From Bacillota bacterium (GTDB taxonomy: Bacteria > Bacillota > Bacilli > Paenibacillales > Paenibacillaceae): DNA of 49,388 nucleotides. Shown here piece by piece: positions 41,098-48,402 of this stretch. The DNA lies in contig JAEWPC010000082.1 in NCBI GenBank assembly GCA_023460795.1, positions 1 to 49,388 of the forward strand, in the 5' to 3' direction. Positions within the stretch are counted from its first letter, which is position 1. Each line of letters begins with the position of its first letter. The notes beneath the pieces are model-generated. The model searched no databases, had not been told where the DNA came from, and saw nothing but the letters and a program-made list of their open reading frames with translations. The translations under genes were made by a program, and so were the position numbers.

Positions 41098-41373
41098 ATG
41101 GCAATAATAAAGAGCGTAACAAGCGAAACGATTTCGGAAATGATAAGCGGACAGGAAGTTTTCTTTTCGTACAGTTTCTCAGCTGATGAATCTACACCTG
41201 AGATAGTAGATTTCAGTACGAATCTGGAAGGCGAGAGTTTCTCAGGAACTTTTCACGGCAGCGGAATAGGAACTATTTCTATGAACGGAATTACATCATC
41301 ATCCGCTTTTGAAATTCTCGCAGATATACACACAAGAGCATTAACAATTTTAACCACACCAATAGAGAGATAA
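41098..41373 (+). CDS. Hypothetical tail-fibre-region protein, 91 aa
   Basis: 91 residues, serine- and threonine-rich, beta-prone (SGQEVFFSYSFSADESTPEI, GESFSGTFHGSGIGTISMNG). It lies 3 bp after the Tal-like gene and 2 bp before the fibre gene, so it belongs to the tail-tip unit. It might be a small adaptor between tip and fibre. No family recognised. Confidence 0.55.
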   Translation: MAIIKSVTSETISEMISGQEVFFSYSFSADESTPEIVDFSTNLEGESFSGTFHGSGIGTISMNGITSSSAFEILADIHTRALTILTTPIER

Positions 41374-41375
41374 CT

Positions 41376-44300
41376 ATGAGCTGCACACACCTTACCACCT
41401 GCTACGAAGCCGGAACAACATACAAAGACAAACTTCTGGATTTCCCGGATGAAACAACCGGATTAACCGACTTTCGATATATCGTTAAAGCCGCTTTGGG
41501 CGAAACGATTCTTACCCTTACTGAGGGCAATGGAATTGTGAGAATACAAGACAATAAGCTGTGCATCCAATCTGCACAGTTGCAAGATTTGTCACTTGGG
41601 AGCTATTCCGCAACGGTTTTTTTTAAGATAAACGGGAACGACAGAAAGCTCTTCACGGAAGATTTGGAAATTACAGAAGATGGTTGCGACTGTGCGAATA
41701 TTTACAATCTTTCTTTTTCGGTTGTTACCGTGGATATAACTGAGAATATCGTTAATATCTACCTAAACGCTGATGATCTGACACCCGAACAAATTGCAGT
41801 TTTCCAGCAGCCGGCTTTAGATGCAGCCGTAACCGCCAACGCAGCAGCACAGAACGCAGACCAAAAGGCGGCTTTAGCACAAGAGAAGGCGGATTTAGCA
41901 GATGCAGCGGCAACGGATGCGAGTACAGCAGCGGATAACGCTCAAAGCGCAGCCGATTTGGCAACGGAAGTAGCAACGCACCCGAACATTGTGATAGATG
42001 ACTTTTGGTACGTGTGGAATCCTCAAACGGACACCTACGAAAACATGGGAATAAAGGCGAAAGGAGATAAGGGCGATCCGTTTACGATATTTAAAAGCTA
42101 TCCGACGATTTTGGAAATGGAAGCGGATTTTGCAAACGTGCCGGATGGTTCTTTTGTGGCTATTTCCAGCAATGTTGATGATCCCGACAACGCTAAACTA
42201 TATTTGCGTGGTACTTCTGCATTTACTTTCGTTACCGATATGTCAGGAACACAAGGGATAAAAGGTGATACGGGCTATACAGGTTGGTCACCCATAGAAG
42301 GTCTTGAAGAAGATGGAAGCCGTTTGGTGAGAAAGATTACCGGTTATGCAGGCGGAACGGGAACGCTTCCCAGTTCATTAAGTGCCAATATCGGCAAATA
42401 TTACAAAGCCGATGGAACGCTTACGGCTACGAAAGCTGAGGGGGCGGATGTGAAGGCGGATATTACAAGTTATTTAGGTTTTAGAGTTCTGTCAAAGCAA
42501 TTATTTAATAAAAACGACTTTAGAAATGATACATCTATTATCAGTAACGGTGCATTATCTACGCCGGTTATAGGAGCGCAAACAACAATGGATATTCCTA
42601 TTCCTCGGGATTTAGAAGGCAATCTAATTTATACACACGTTTCTATCTCTGGACTTACTGCTGGATATAACAAGAGGATGCGTTTCCTAACATCTACGGG
42701 AGAAATAATCACACCTATTCCAACTCAATTTGCAGCATCAAGAACACAGGAAATACCAGTAAATGCGTATTCTTTTACGGTTGGTCTTAGAGCCGATAAC
42801 GAGCCATCAGGAACCACACCAATTGAAACTGCCATGATTAATTTTGGCAGCGTTGCATTACCATATGAGGATTATAAACAGACGGTTGTTGAAATTAAAG
42901 ACGAGAAAATAACAGCGACTGCTTTTATTAAAGATGGTCAAGTTGTAGATTCTGAAAATGTATTATTGAAAACGGGAGATTTAAAAGTTTATCTATCTGA
43001 AACTTTGGATAAATGGTATGTTAGGATTCCGTTTAGTGCCACACATGATTTAGTGCATAGTTGGGCTTTAGACCCTGTTAATTTAATCCCTGATTTTTAC
43101 AGAATTTTAAAACTGGGTAAAACAGTAGAAGATGGCGAGACTGTTTTCTCGTCCAACCAACTTATTAAAGGTGCGGAAGATGATATTTCTCTAATAAGAA
43201 TGGATAATAACTATCTCATTAGCGGTGGTCACGGAAGTACTGTAAGGACTGTTAATTTAGCACATGATAAAGATTCAGGCGACTTATTAAGCATTTGGAA
43301 TGATAGCGGAAGAGAATGGCGATTAATAGAAATTCCTGACGCGAACACTTTAAAATTAATCCCTTTGCCTTATTCTACTCCAAATGGAATATGGGTAAAT
43401 CCCAACTTAGTTTCTACTACTTTAACTCATGTTAGCGGTGCGGTAAATACAGGAAACATAAATGCATCCAGCTCTACTACGACTGGATTAGCCATCAGTA
43501 CAATGGATGATAGGACTTATCAATTGATTTTAGATGATAAGGTAATTGTAACGGCCGGACTGTATATTGGTGACGAATTTAAAATAGTTGATAATCACAC
43601 TATTGTAGATGTAAGAGATTTAACTCCTCAAATTCCTTTTAAAATGAATGAGGGAGGAAGATTATTTACTGAGAAAATAACATATAGTTATGACAGGTAT
43701 AATAATTGCGCTGTTGATTATGTTATTGATTCTCATTCGGATGTATTTATTGAGCAACACGGTTTTACTCAATTTTCACGGGCAATAACATCATTAGAAA
43801 GTGCCGGACAAACCTTGTTATATATTCCCGATTCAGGCAGCATTTCAAACGGCACTACTACTTATAATTTAGCAACCACACCCACAAACATTTTCAATCC
43901 TTTGGGAGGTAGTTCGTTAATCTATACTCCTGCCAATATACCTAATCCTGACAAGCCTATTTTTAGAGTTATTGAAGTTGAGCAAACCACAACAGGTGTA
44001 AAAAAACAAGGTTTTGTTCATGGATATTCACTTGAACAAGGAATAACAGTTGATGCCAATAGGAAGTCATTAGCCGAACTATGGGAAATCAGAGGAAACT
44101 CGGCAAAGTCATATCCGAGCGGAATACGAAAATATAGCCTAACAACATCTTCATTATTACAGGCAAAGGTTTACCGTAGTATTTTCAATTCTGAACTCAA
44201 TCCTGATTTTACAGCTGTGTACTTTTATAAAGAGGGTGAAAATTTCTTCGTGTTTATTGATGCTCACAAGAATTTGAGCAAAAAAGCAGTTAAGTTGCAT

Positions 44301-44438
44301 CCTGATTTAATAGGTAAAAAATGTGAAGTTTTTAGAACTGGCGGAAATATGCAATTGCTTACAGATTATGTAAGTGATGCAGCTGAATTGTATGTAAACT
44401 GTACGGCTTATGGGTATTTAATTTTAAAGCTAAATTAA
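41376..44438 (+). CDS. Tail fibre / receptor-binding protein
   Basis: 1020 residues. The first 135 residues form a beta domain for attachment to the tail (CEAGTTYKDKLLDFPDETTG-like start, NLSFSVVTVDITENIVNIYL). Residues about 145-200 are an alanine-rich coiled coil (AAAQNADQKAALAQEKADLA), then short collagen-like turns (GDKGDP, GIKGDTGYTG). From about 370 on, base composition becomes more AT-rich and the protein is a long strand-rich receptor-binding part. The change suggests exchange of the host-range end. Confidence 0.82.
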   Translation: MSCTHLTTCYEAGTTYKDKLLDFPDETTGLTDFRYIVKAALGETILTLTEGNGIVRIQDNKLCIQSAQLQDLSLGSYSATVFFKINGNDRKLFTEDLEITEDGCDCANIYNLSFSVVTVDITENIVNIYLNADDLTPEQIAVFQQPALDAAVTANAAAQNADQKAALAQEKADLADAAATDASTAADNAQSAADLATEVATHPNIVIDDFWYVWNPQTDTYENMGIKAKGDKGDPFTIFKSYPTILEMEADFANVPDGSFVAISSNVDDPDNAKLYLRGTSAFTFVTDMSGTQGIKGDTGYTGWSPIEGLEEDGSRLVRKITGYAGGTGTLPSSLSANIGKYYKADGTLTATKAEGADVKADITSYLGFRVLSKQLFNKNDFRNDTSIISNGALSTPVIGAQTTMDIPIPRDLEGNLIYTHVSISGLTAGYNKRMRFLTSTGEIITPIPTQFAASRTQEIPVNAYSFTVGLRADNEPSGTTPIETAMINFGSVALPYEDYKQTVVEIKDEKITATAFIKDGQVVDSENVLLKTGDLKVYLSETLDKWYVRIPFSATHDLVHSWALDPVNLIPDFYRILKLGKTVEDGETVFSSNQLIKGAEDDISLIRMDNNYLISGGHGSTVRTVNLAHDKDSGDLLSIWNDSGREWRLIEIPDANTLKLIPLPYSTPNGIWVNPNLVSTTLTHVSGAVNTGNINASSSTTTGLAISTMDDRTYQLILDDKVIVTAGLYIGDEFKIVDNHTIVDVRDLTPQIPFKMNEGGRLFTEKITYSYDRYNNCAVDYVIDSHSDVFIEQHGFTQFSRAITSLESAGQTLLYIPDSGSISNGTTTYNLATTPTNIFNPLGGSSLIYTPANIPNPDKPIFRVIEVEQTTTGVKKQGFVHGYSLEQGITVDANRKSLAELWEIRGNSAKSYPSGIRKYSLTTSSLLQAKVYRSIFNSELNPDFTAVYFYKEGENFFVFIDAHKNLSKKAVKLHPDLIGKKCEVFRTGGNMQLLTDYVSDAAELYVNCTAYGYLILKLN

Positions 44439-44456
44439 ATGATCTTAGAATTCCTC

Positions 44457-44508
44457 AAATCAGACTACGCAGCGATCACATGAAGTAAAATCAGACTAAA
44501 GCACATGA
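44457..44508 (+). repeat. Imperfect direct repeat before the holin-like gene
   Basis: AAATCAGACTA occurs at 44457-44467 and 44488-44498, each followed by CACATGA (44477-44483 and 44502-44508). The first copy lies in a 14-codon ORF that starts right after the fibre stop (44439). It looks like the remains of a duplication at the fibre/lysis junction. Confidence 0.6.
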
Positions 44509-44948
44509 CTGAAAAAATAATCAACACTGGAACTGTCTTGTCCTTACTTGTTTTAAACGACAAAGTAAGGGCGAGAAATTCTGGATTAGCTGAAATAATG
44601 TACGACCCGATATTCTATATCATTCTAATTTCGGGCATCGTTATTTCGCTGACAATAGACAATAAAGATCCAGCAACAGCAACGGTAGAAAGACCCATGT
44701 CTTATTTCTTGTATTCTTTCTTTGCATCGGTTATCCTTTCCGCTTTGGTGGTAGGAGCAAAAATAGAATTGCAAATCGGCTGGCTTATGTTTTACGGACT
44801 TATTGCGGTGACCACTACACTTTCACCTGCAATTGTAAGGAGGCTGATAACATCGTTGCCTCTTATACTATCGGAAGGCATTGAAGCTTTCTTTGCATCA
44901 TTTTTCAAAAGGTATAATCAAAAAAAAGGAGATCATGATAACAATTAA
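44505..44948 (+). CDS. Membrane protein, holin candidate
   Basis: 147 residues with three to four membrane segments: MYDPIFYIILISGIVISLTI, SYFLYSFFASVILSALVVGA, and GWLMFYGLIAVTTTL, then a weak one before a basic tail (KRYNQKKGDHDNN). It is the first gene of the lysis block, ahead of the spanin-like gene and the muramidase, so a holin is the natural guess. The N-terminal 25 residues are soluble. Its end overlaps the next gene by 14 bp. Confidence 0.65.
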   Translation: MTEKIINTGTVLSLLVLNDKVRARNSGLAEIMYDPIFYIILISGIVISLTIDNKDPATATVERPMSYFLYSFFASVILSALVVGAKIELQIGWLMFYGLIAVTTTLSPAIVRRLITSLPLILSEGIEAFFASFFKRYNQKKGDHDNN

Positions 44949-45939
44949 TGATTTAACGCCCTACGATTTCCTTTTGCTATGTATGCATGTGATTTCAGCA
45001 ATGCTTTACACGGCATTAGGAATCAAAATAATTCAGCTAAAAAAGTACTTAAAATGGAATAGACACATTTACCCACGAATGATGATAGCATCATTTGGAT
45101 TGTCGATTGTGTTTCTTTCGGAGCTTGTGGATAGGCAGTACTACAATGTATATTTCCACTTATTCATGTGGCTATTTGCGTTTAACCAATTCTCAGAATT
45201 ATTCAGATTAGCCGACAAATATCACAAAATTGAGGAATTAGAAAACAAATTAAACATGAACAAATTAATCACTCTTTTCATCGTCTTTTCGCTGTTTTAT
45301 TCGTGCGGGAGCCGTAAAGTAGAAATAGAGAAAATGCAGAAGGAGCGCACGGAACTGATTACCGATTATGAAAGCCGGATTTCGGTCTTAAACCAAAAAA
45401 TCACTTCACTTGAAAAAGTAGAAACCGAAAGCTCAACGCAATTAGAACAGAACAAAAAGCAAATTGAAAAGCTAAAGCAGGAACGGTCGGAACTCATTGA
45501 TAAACTAAACGAAGAGCGCAGGGATGATATTGTGATAAAAGACCCCACGGGAAAGGTTGTTGTCACCGATAAAGAGGGCAACCGTTACGAAATAGAGGGC
45601 GGAAAAGGCACGGAGATAATGAAAACGTCTTTATCCGTTATTTCCCGACAACTTGAACAGCGAACAGAAAGCCTGCAAAAAGAGCAGGAAACCGTACAGA
45701 AACTGACTTTAATAGTTCAGGCTAAAGAAACGACTATAAAGAAAATGCAGTCCGAAATTGACGCTAAAAATAACATCATTTCGGCTAAGGAAAAGCAGCT
45801 AAAGGAAAAGGAACTGGAATATAAGAAAGAAACAGAGCGGAAGGCTTATCCGGTGTGGCTATGGCTGGGAATAGGCTTTGTTTCGTGCGCTGTACTTCAA
45901 ATGCTTTGGAAACTCTACAAACCACGCCTGAAACTATGA
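44935..45939 (+). CDS. Holin-like domain joined to a u-spanin-like protein
   Basis: 334 residues from the ATG at 44935, chosen for its strong AAAAAGGAGATC leader. Residues 10-90 hold three membrane segments (DFLLLCMHVISAMLYTALGI, MIASFGLSIVFLSELV, YFHLFMWLFAFNQF). At residue 108 a new methionine begins a lipoprotein-type signal, MNKLITLFIVFSLFYSCGSR (Cys124), followed by a coiled coil (about 128-300) and a final membrane helix (YPVWLWLGIGFVSCAVLQML). The last three parts are exactly the plan of a unimolecular spanin, which links inner and outer membranes for their fusion at lysis. One long protein or two products from one frame are both possible. Confidence 0.72.
   Translation: MITINDLTPYDFLLLCMHVISAMLYTALGIKIIQLKKYLKWNRHIYPRMMIASFGLSIVFLSELVDRQYYNVYFHLFMWLFAFNQFSELFRLADKYHKIEELENKLNMNKLITLFIVFSLFYSCGSRKVEIEKMQKERTELITDYESRISVLNQKITSLEKVETESSTQLEQNKKQIEKLKQERSELIDKLNEERRDDIVIKDPTGKVVVTDKEGNRYEIEGGKGTEIMKTSLSVISRQLEQRTESLQKEQETVQKLTLIVQAKETTIKKMQSEIDAKNNIISAKEKQLKEKELEYKKETERKAYPVWLWLGIGFVSCAVLQMLWKLYKPRLKL
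45256..45939 (+). CDS. Possible separate u-spanin from an internal start, 227 aa
   Basis: In-frame ATG at 45256 with an A-rich leader (GAAAACAAATTAAAC) that suits flavobacterial initiation. The product would start with a lipoprotein signal ending LFYSC, giving Cys17 for lipid attachment to the outer membrane. It has about 180 residues of coiled coil and a C-terminal membrane helix for the inner membrane. The lipobox is relaxed but acceptable for Bacteroidetes. Nested within the 334-residue frame; translation from this start is inferred. Confidence 0.5.
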   Translation: MNKLITLFIVFSLFYSCGSRKVEIEKMQKERTELITDYESRISVLNQKITSLEKVETESSTQLEQNKKQIEKLKQERSELIDKLNEERRDDIVIKDPTGKVVVTDKEGNRYEIEGGKGTEIMKTSLSVISRQLEQRTESLQKEQETVQKLTLIVQAKETTIKKMQSEIDAKNNIISAKEKQLKEKELEYKKETERKAYPVWLWLGIGFVSCAVLQMLWKLYKPRLKL

Positions 45940-46088
45940 TAAAAGTACGCTACACAACGCCTACGGGCGCACTGTTTACAGTAGATGTTCCGAAGCCTGA
46001 GATTCCGCTGATGTATTGGCAAATGAAAGGATATGTAAGGCAGGAACTTGAAAAAAGAAATTTAGAATTTAAAAAGTTTAGTTATTAA
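45936..46088 (+). CDS. Small lysis-region protein, 50 aa
   Basis: 50 residues beginning MIKVRYTTPTGALFTVDVPK. The start at 45936 overlaps the upstream stop (ATGA), which fixes it over the longer in-frame option. A beta hairpin followed by an amphipathic helix (QMKGYVRQELEKRNLEFKKF). It lies 2 bp before the muramidase gene; it may assist or restrain lysis. No family recognised. Confidence 0.55.
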   Translation: MIKVRYTTPTGALFTVDVPKPEIPLMYWQMKGYVRQELEKRNLEFKKFSY

Positions 46089-46090
46089 AA

Positions 46091-46666
46091 ATGACACAAG
46101 AATTGAAATTAATCGTAAAATTGGTCGCTTGTCAGTTCAATTTTGAACCGGCAGCACTGGCGGCATTTATAGAAGTAGAATCCGGAGGGAGAGGATTTGA
46201 CAAAGATACGGGCAAAATCCTTCTGCAGTTTGAGCCGCACTGGTTTCGCAGACACGTTCCTTATGCACCATCAGGCGCATGGTCGGTAAATAAAGTAGAT
46301 GTGCAGTCACGAGAATGGATCGCTTTCAATAATGCTTTTAAAATCAATCCGGAAGGCGCAATGAAATCCACTTCTATTGGTTTGGGGCAGATTATGGGTT
46401 TTCATTTCAAGAGATTAGGCTTTAAAACCGTTGGCGAAATGTGGGATCATGCTAAAAAATCTTTAGAGAATCAGGTTTGGCAAATTGCAAAATTCATCCA
46501 GACAGATTCCAAATTGCAGACGGCATTAAAAACCGGAGATTGGCACACCGTGGCATCTATTTACAACGGTTCTGGTTACAAAGAACTTGCTAAAAAATAC
46601 GGACGTGAACCGTATAATATCAGCATGGCAAAAGCGTACGGGAAATATAAGGCTGAATTTGTTTAA
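46091..46666 (+). CDS. Endolysin, N-acetylmuramidase family
   Basis: 191 residues, a single catalytic domain of the N-acetylmuramidase (DUF3380-type) family. The catalytic glutamate lies in FIEVESGGRGF (probably E30); further family segments are LLQFEPHWFRRHVP, STSIGLGQIMGFHFKRLGF and a VASIYNGSGYKELAKKYG end. It cleaves the glycan backbone of peptidoglycan. There is no signal peptide, so it needs the holin to reach the wall. No cell-wall binding domain is present. Confidence 0.9.
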   Translation: MTQELKLIVKLVACQFNFEPAALAAFIEVESGGRGFDKDTGKILLQFEPHWFRRHVPYAPSGAWSVNKVDVQSREWIAFNNAFKINPEGAMKSTSIGLGQIMGFHFKRLGFKTVGEMWDHAKKSLENQVWQIAKFIQTDSKLQTALKTGDWHTVASIYNGSGYKELAKKYGREPYNISMAKAYGKYKAEFV

Positions 46667-46738
46667 TCCTAAAAAAATACCATATAATGAGAACAGACTA
46701 CGATGGAATTTAACCCTAAAAAAATGAGATGTTTTTCT

Positions 46739-46764
46739 ACCCGCACGAGTTGCGGGTTTTTTTT
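46739..46764 (+). terminator. Late-operon terminator 1
   Basis: ACCCGC and GCGGGT pair around ACGAGTT, followed by eight T. First of three hairpins in a row after the endolysin gene. Confidence 0.85.
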
Positions 46765-46795
46765 ATTCAAGATAATTTTTACCTTTGATTTAAAG

Positions 46796-46821
46796 AAGGC
46801 GTCTCATGTGCCTTGTTTTTT
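46796..46821 (+). terminator. Late-operon terminator 2
   Basis: AAGGC and GCCTT around a nine-base loop, followed by GTTTTTT. Weaker stem than its neighbours. Confidence 0.6.
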
Positions 46822-46835
46822 AAAAGTTTTTATGG

Positions 46836-46862
46836 ACCCGCAGCGAAAGTTGCGGGTTTTTT
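46836..46862 (+). terminator. Late-operon terminator 3
   Basis: ACCCGCA and TGCGGGT around GCGAAAGT-type loop bases, followed by six T. Its stem is nearly the same as terminator 1, suggesting duplication. Faces the minus-strand gene at 46880. Confidence 0.85.
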
Positions 46863-46879
46863 GTAAGTACTCAGTAATC

Positions 46880-47077
46880 TTAAATATTTGGCTTTGGAGG
46901 GTTTGGGGTTTGTGTTATGTTTTCAATTTCTCGTAATATTAGCTCACCTCTGGATGTTAATCTTCGCGCAAATGATCTATCATTTTCATTCGCCATTTCG
47001 GCAAGTTTTTCAACGGTTCGCTGGTTTTCTCTAATGTACTGTACAAACAGGTCCAACAATTTTTTTTGATTTTCCAT
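46880..47077 (-). CDS. Hypothetical protein, 65 aa
   Basis: 65 residues, helical and charged (LLDLFVQYIRENQRTVEKLA, RSFARRLTSRGELILREIEN). Minus strand, beyond the late terminators, hence independent of late transcription. Upstream (47078-47300) is a 220-bp AT-rich gap shared with the divergent zinc-ribbon gene; no clear promoter match is seen in it. Likely an accessory gene. No family recognised. Confidence 0.55.
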   Translation of the reverse strand: MENQKKLLDLFVQYIRENQRTVEKLAEMANENDRSFARRLTSRGELILREIENITQTPNPPKPNI

Positions 47078-47300
47078 ATTATATAATTTTTATTTACAGA
47101 AACATATCTGCATGTCTCTAATATAGTTTTTTTTTATTAAATAAGCAACGATTTTTCAAAATAACATTAGTTTATTTTCATCTTATTGTAGCTTTATTAA
47201 AAATCACAAATGGATTTTGAAAGCTTTTTTTTCTGCCTTCTCTAACCCCTCCAGATGTTTCCCTTTTTTTCCTACATTTACTGAAACTAAAAATTATACT

Positions 47301-48053
47301 ATGGCACTAATTACATGTAAAGAATGTGGAAATCAAGTAAGCGAAAACGCGAATGTTTGTCCTAACTGCGGATATAATCCAAAATCACAGGCGCAAAAAC
47401 AAAACCGCAAAGGATGCAAAAAGGCATTTTTAATTATTCTATTTGTTTTTCTGGGATTTGTTTTAATCGGCGTACTCGTTGACAGTTTCAGTGATGACAA
47501 ACAAAAAGTAAATTCCGTTCATGATCCTGTAATAATTACGGATTCAAGCACCGTTAATCTGGTTTCAATTCCCGGATTGGATTCTGTTAAAATGAAAGAA
47601 TTAAGCCCTCTTTTCAAAATAACAAAAGACGAATTTGAAGGACACAGCTGGGTGCAGCCAAAGGCAAAACCGCAATACCGCAACCGAAACGCCGCCTATG
47701 CATACTTTGCGAAAGACGAAACCGGAGTAAGTAATTTCCGTTTTGTAATCCAATACGCTGCTGAAGATTGGCTGTTCATAAATTCCGTAAAATTCAATAT
47801 CGATGGACAGACTTATGACTATTACACATCGGATTGGGAAAGGGATCATCATAGCGAAATTTGGGAATGGAGCGACAAACAGGTTTCTGCGGCCGATCTC
47901 CCATTAATCGAAGCGATTGCCAATGGAAAAAGTGTGAAATACAGGCTGAACGGAAGACAGTATTATAAAGATAAGGTTCTGTCCGAAAACTACAAAAAAA
48001 GTATCAAAAATACTTTGGCATACTACCGTGCAATGGGTGGTAAGTTCTATTAG
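47301..48053 (+). CDS. Zinc-ribbon membrane protein (accessory gene near attR)
   Basis: 250 residues from the ATG at 47301, where the conserved part starts; the earlier in-frame start adds an unlikely leader. Residues 1-25 are a zinc ribbon (CKECG and CPNCG: C6, C9, C20, C23), 26-38 basic, 39-62 a membrane helix (FLIILFVFLGFVLIGVLVDS), and 75-250 an extracytoplasmic domain (FAKDETGVSNFRFVIQYAAE, NIDGQTYDYYTSDWERDHHS). Zinc-ribbon plus membrane helix proteins are often host genes; here it is cargo between the lysis block and attR and is probably expressed in the lysogen. Function unknown. Confidence 0.72.
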   Translation: MALITCKECGNQVSENANVCPNCGYNPKSQAQKQNRKGCKKAFLIILFVFLGFVLIGVLVDSFSDDKQKVNSVHDPVIITDSSTVNLVSIPGLDSVKMKELSPLFKITKDEFEGHSWVQPKAKPQYRNRNAAYAYFAKDETGVSNFRFVIQYAAEDWLFINSVKFNIDGQTYDYYTSDWERDHHSEIWEWSDKQVSAADLPLIEAIANGKSVKYRLNGRQYYKDKVLSENYKKSIKNTLAYYRAMGGKFY

Positions 48054-48146
48054 AAAAAAACATAATAATATGGACGAAAATAACTTTGAATGAAGCAGTC
48101 AACAACTTGTATTGGGCATGTCGGGTTTGCTAAATTATTAGCCACC

Positions 48147-48220
48147 TTGCTTATATTAATCCATTATAAGCAAAACGGCTTATTGATGGTCAAAAACTAT
48201 TTTCGGGGGTACTTTCGGGG
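48147..48220. repeat. Inverted and direct repeats near attR, possible Int/Xis arm sites
   Basis: TTGCTTATA (48147-48155) and TATAAGCAA (48165-48173) form a perfect inverted repeat with a 9-base spacer. TTTCGGGG occurs at 48201-48208 and 48213-48220, spaced 12 bp. No gene is found between 48054 and 48258. Their position within 110 bp of the core suits recombination arm sites. Confidence 0.45.
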
Positions 48221-48231
48221 ACATAAATGAA

Positions 48232-48257
48232 AAACCACCCTGTTTATAGGGTGGTTT
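48232..48257 (-). terminator. Phage-supplied terminator for tRNA-Arg
   Basis: AAACCACCCT pairs with AGGGTGGTTT; on the minus strand a T-rich tail (TTTTT then CATTTA) follows. It lies directly beyond the rebuilt 3' end of tRNA-Arg and replaces the host terminator that is now 48 kb away at 237-277. Confidence 0.75.
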
Positions 48258-48272
48258 GTAGGCCCATGAGGA
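48255..48272. repeat. attR core, 18 bp
   Basis: Identical to attL at 275-292 (TTTGTAGGCCCATGAGGA). It supplies the 3' acceptor strand of tRNA-Arg, so the tRNA gene stays whole after integration. Confidence 0.9.
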
Positions 48273-48330
48273 ATCGAACCTCAACCTAAAGAACCGGAAT
48301 CTTTAATTCTATCCATTAAACTATGGGCCC
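48259..48330 (-). tRNA. tRNA-Arg (anticodon CCG), integration target
   Basis: Minus strand. Acceptor GGGCCCA with TGGGCCT, anticodon stem AAAGA/TCTTT around TTCCGGT (anticodon CCG, reads CGG), T-stem TGAGG/CCTCA with TTCGATT, discriminator A; CCA is not encoded. The last 14 bases are within the att core, so they now come from the phage. Confidence 0.93.
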
Positions 48331-48363
48331 GTCTTGCGGTGGCAAAAATAGGGAATTAAAATA

Positions 48364-48393
48364 AATTTCCACCTCTAATGTGAGATGGAAATT
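48364..48393 (-). terminator. Terminator of the alpha-2-macroglobulin-like gene
   Basis: AATTTCCA (48364-48371) pairs with TGGAAATT (48386-48393); on the minus strand a TTTATTTTAATT tail follows. It separates the host gene from tRNA-Arg. Confidence 0.65.
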
Positions 48394-48402
48394 ATTTTTT
48401 TG

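Larger units (their letters stand above)
275..48272. mobile_element. Complete temperate siphophage-like prophage, about 48 kb
   Basis: The element is bounded by an 18-bp direct repeat that matches the 3' end of tRNA-Arg. It carries an integrase beside attL, a CI-like repressor with a divergent control region, recombination and replication genes, TerS/TerL/portal/MuF, capsid, tail tube, tape measure, tail tip and fibre, a lysis block and accessory genes. No sheath or baseplate-wedge gene is seen, so a long non-contractile tail is inferred. No essential module looks broken. Core-to-core distance is 47,980 bp. Confidence 0.93.

Noticed and set aside
44881..44934. Longer N-terminus for the holin/u-spanin gene
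   Set aside because: The ATG at 44935 has a clear AAGGAG leader, whereas the longer version would overlap the holin gene by 68 bp without need.
46780..46862. Small RNA from TACCTTTG (46780) to terminator 3
   Set aside because: No TTG at the required spacing upstream, and the intervening hairpin is itself a terminator; too weak to annotate.
47217..47300. Longer start for the zinc-ribbon protein
   Set aside because: The extra 28 residues are poor in conserved features; the zinc ribbon begins right after the ATG at 47301.
48190..48257. Remnant of an older integrase gene at attR
   Set aside because: The short frame over the TTTCGGGG repeats gives only a dozen residues with no recognisable motif; kept only as a repeat.
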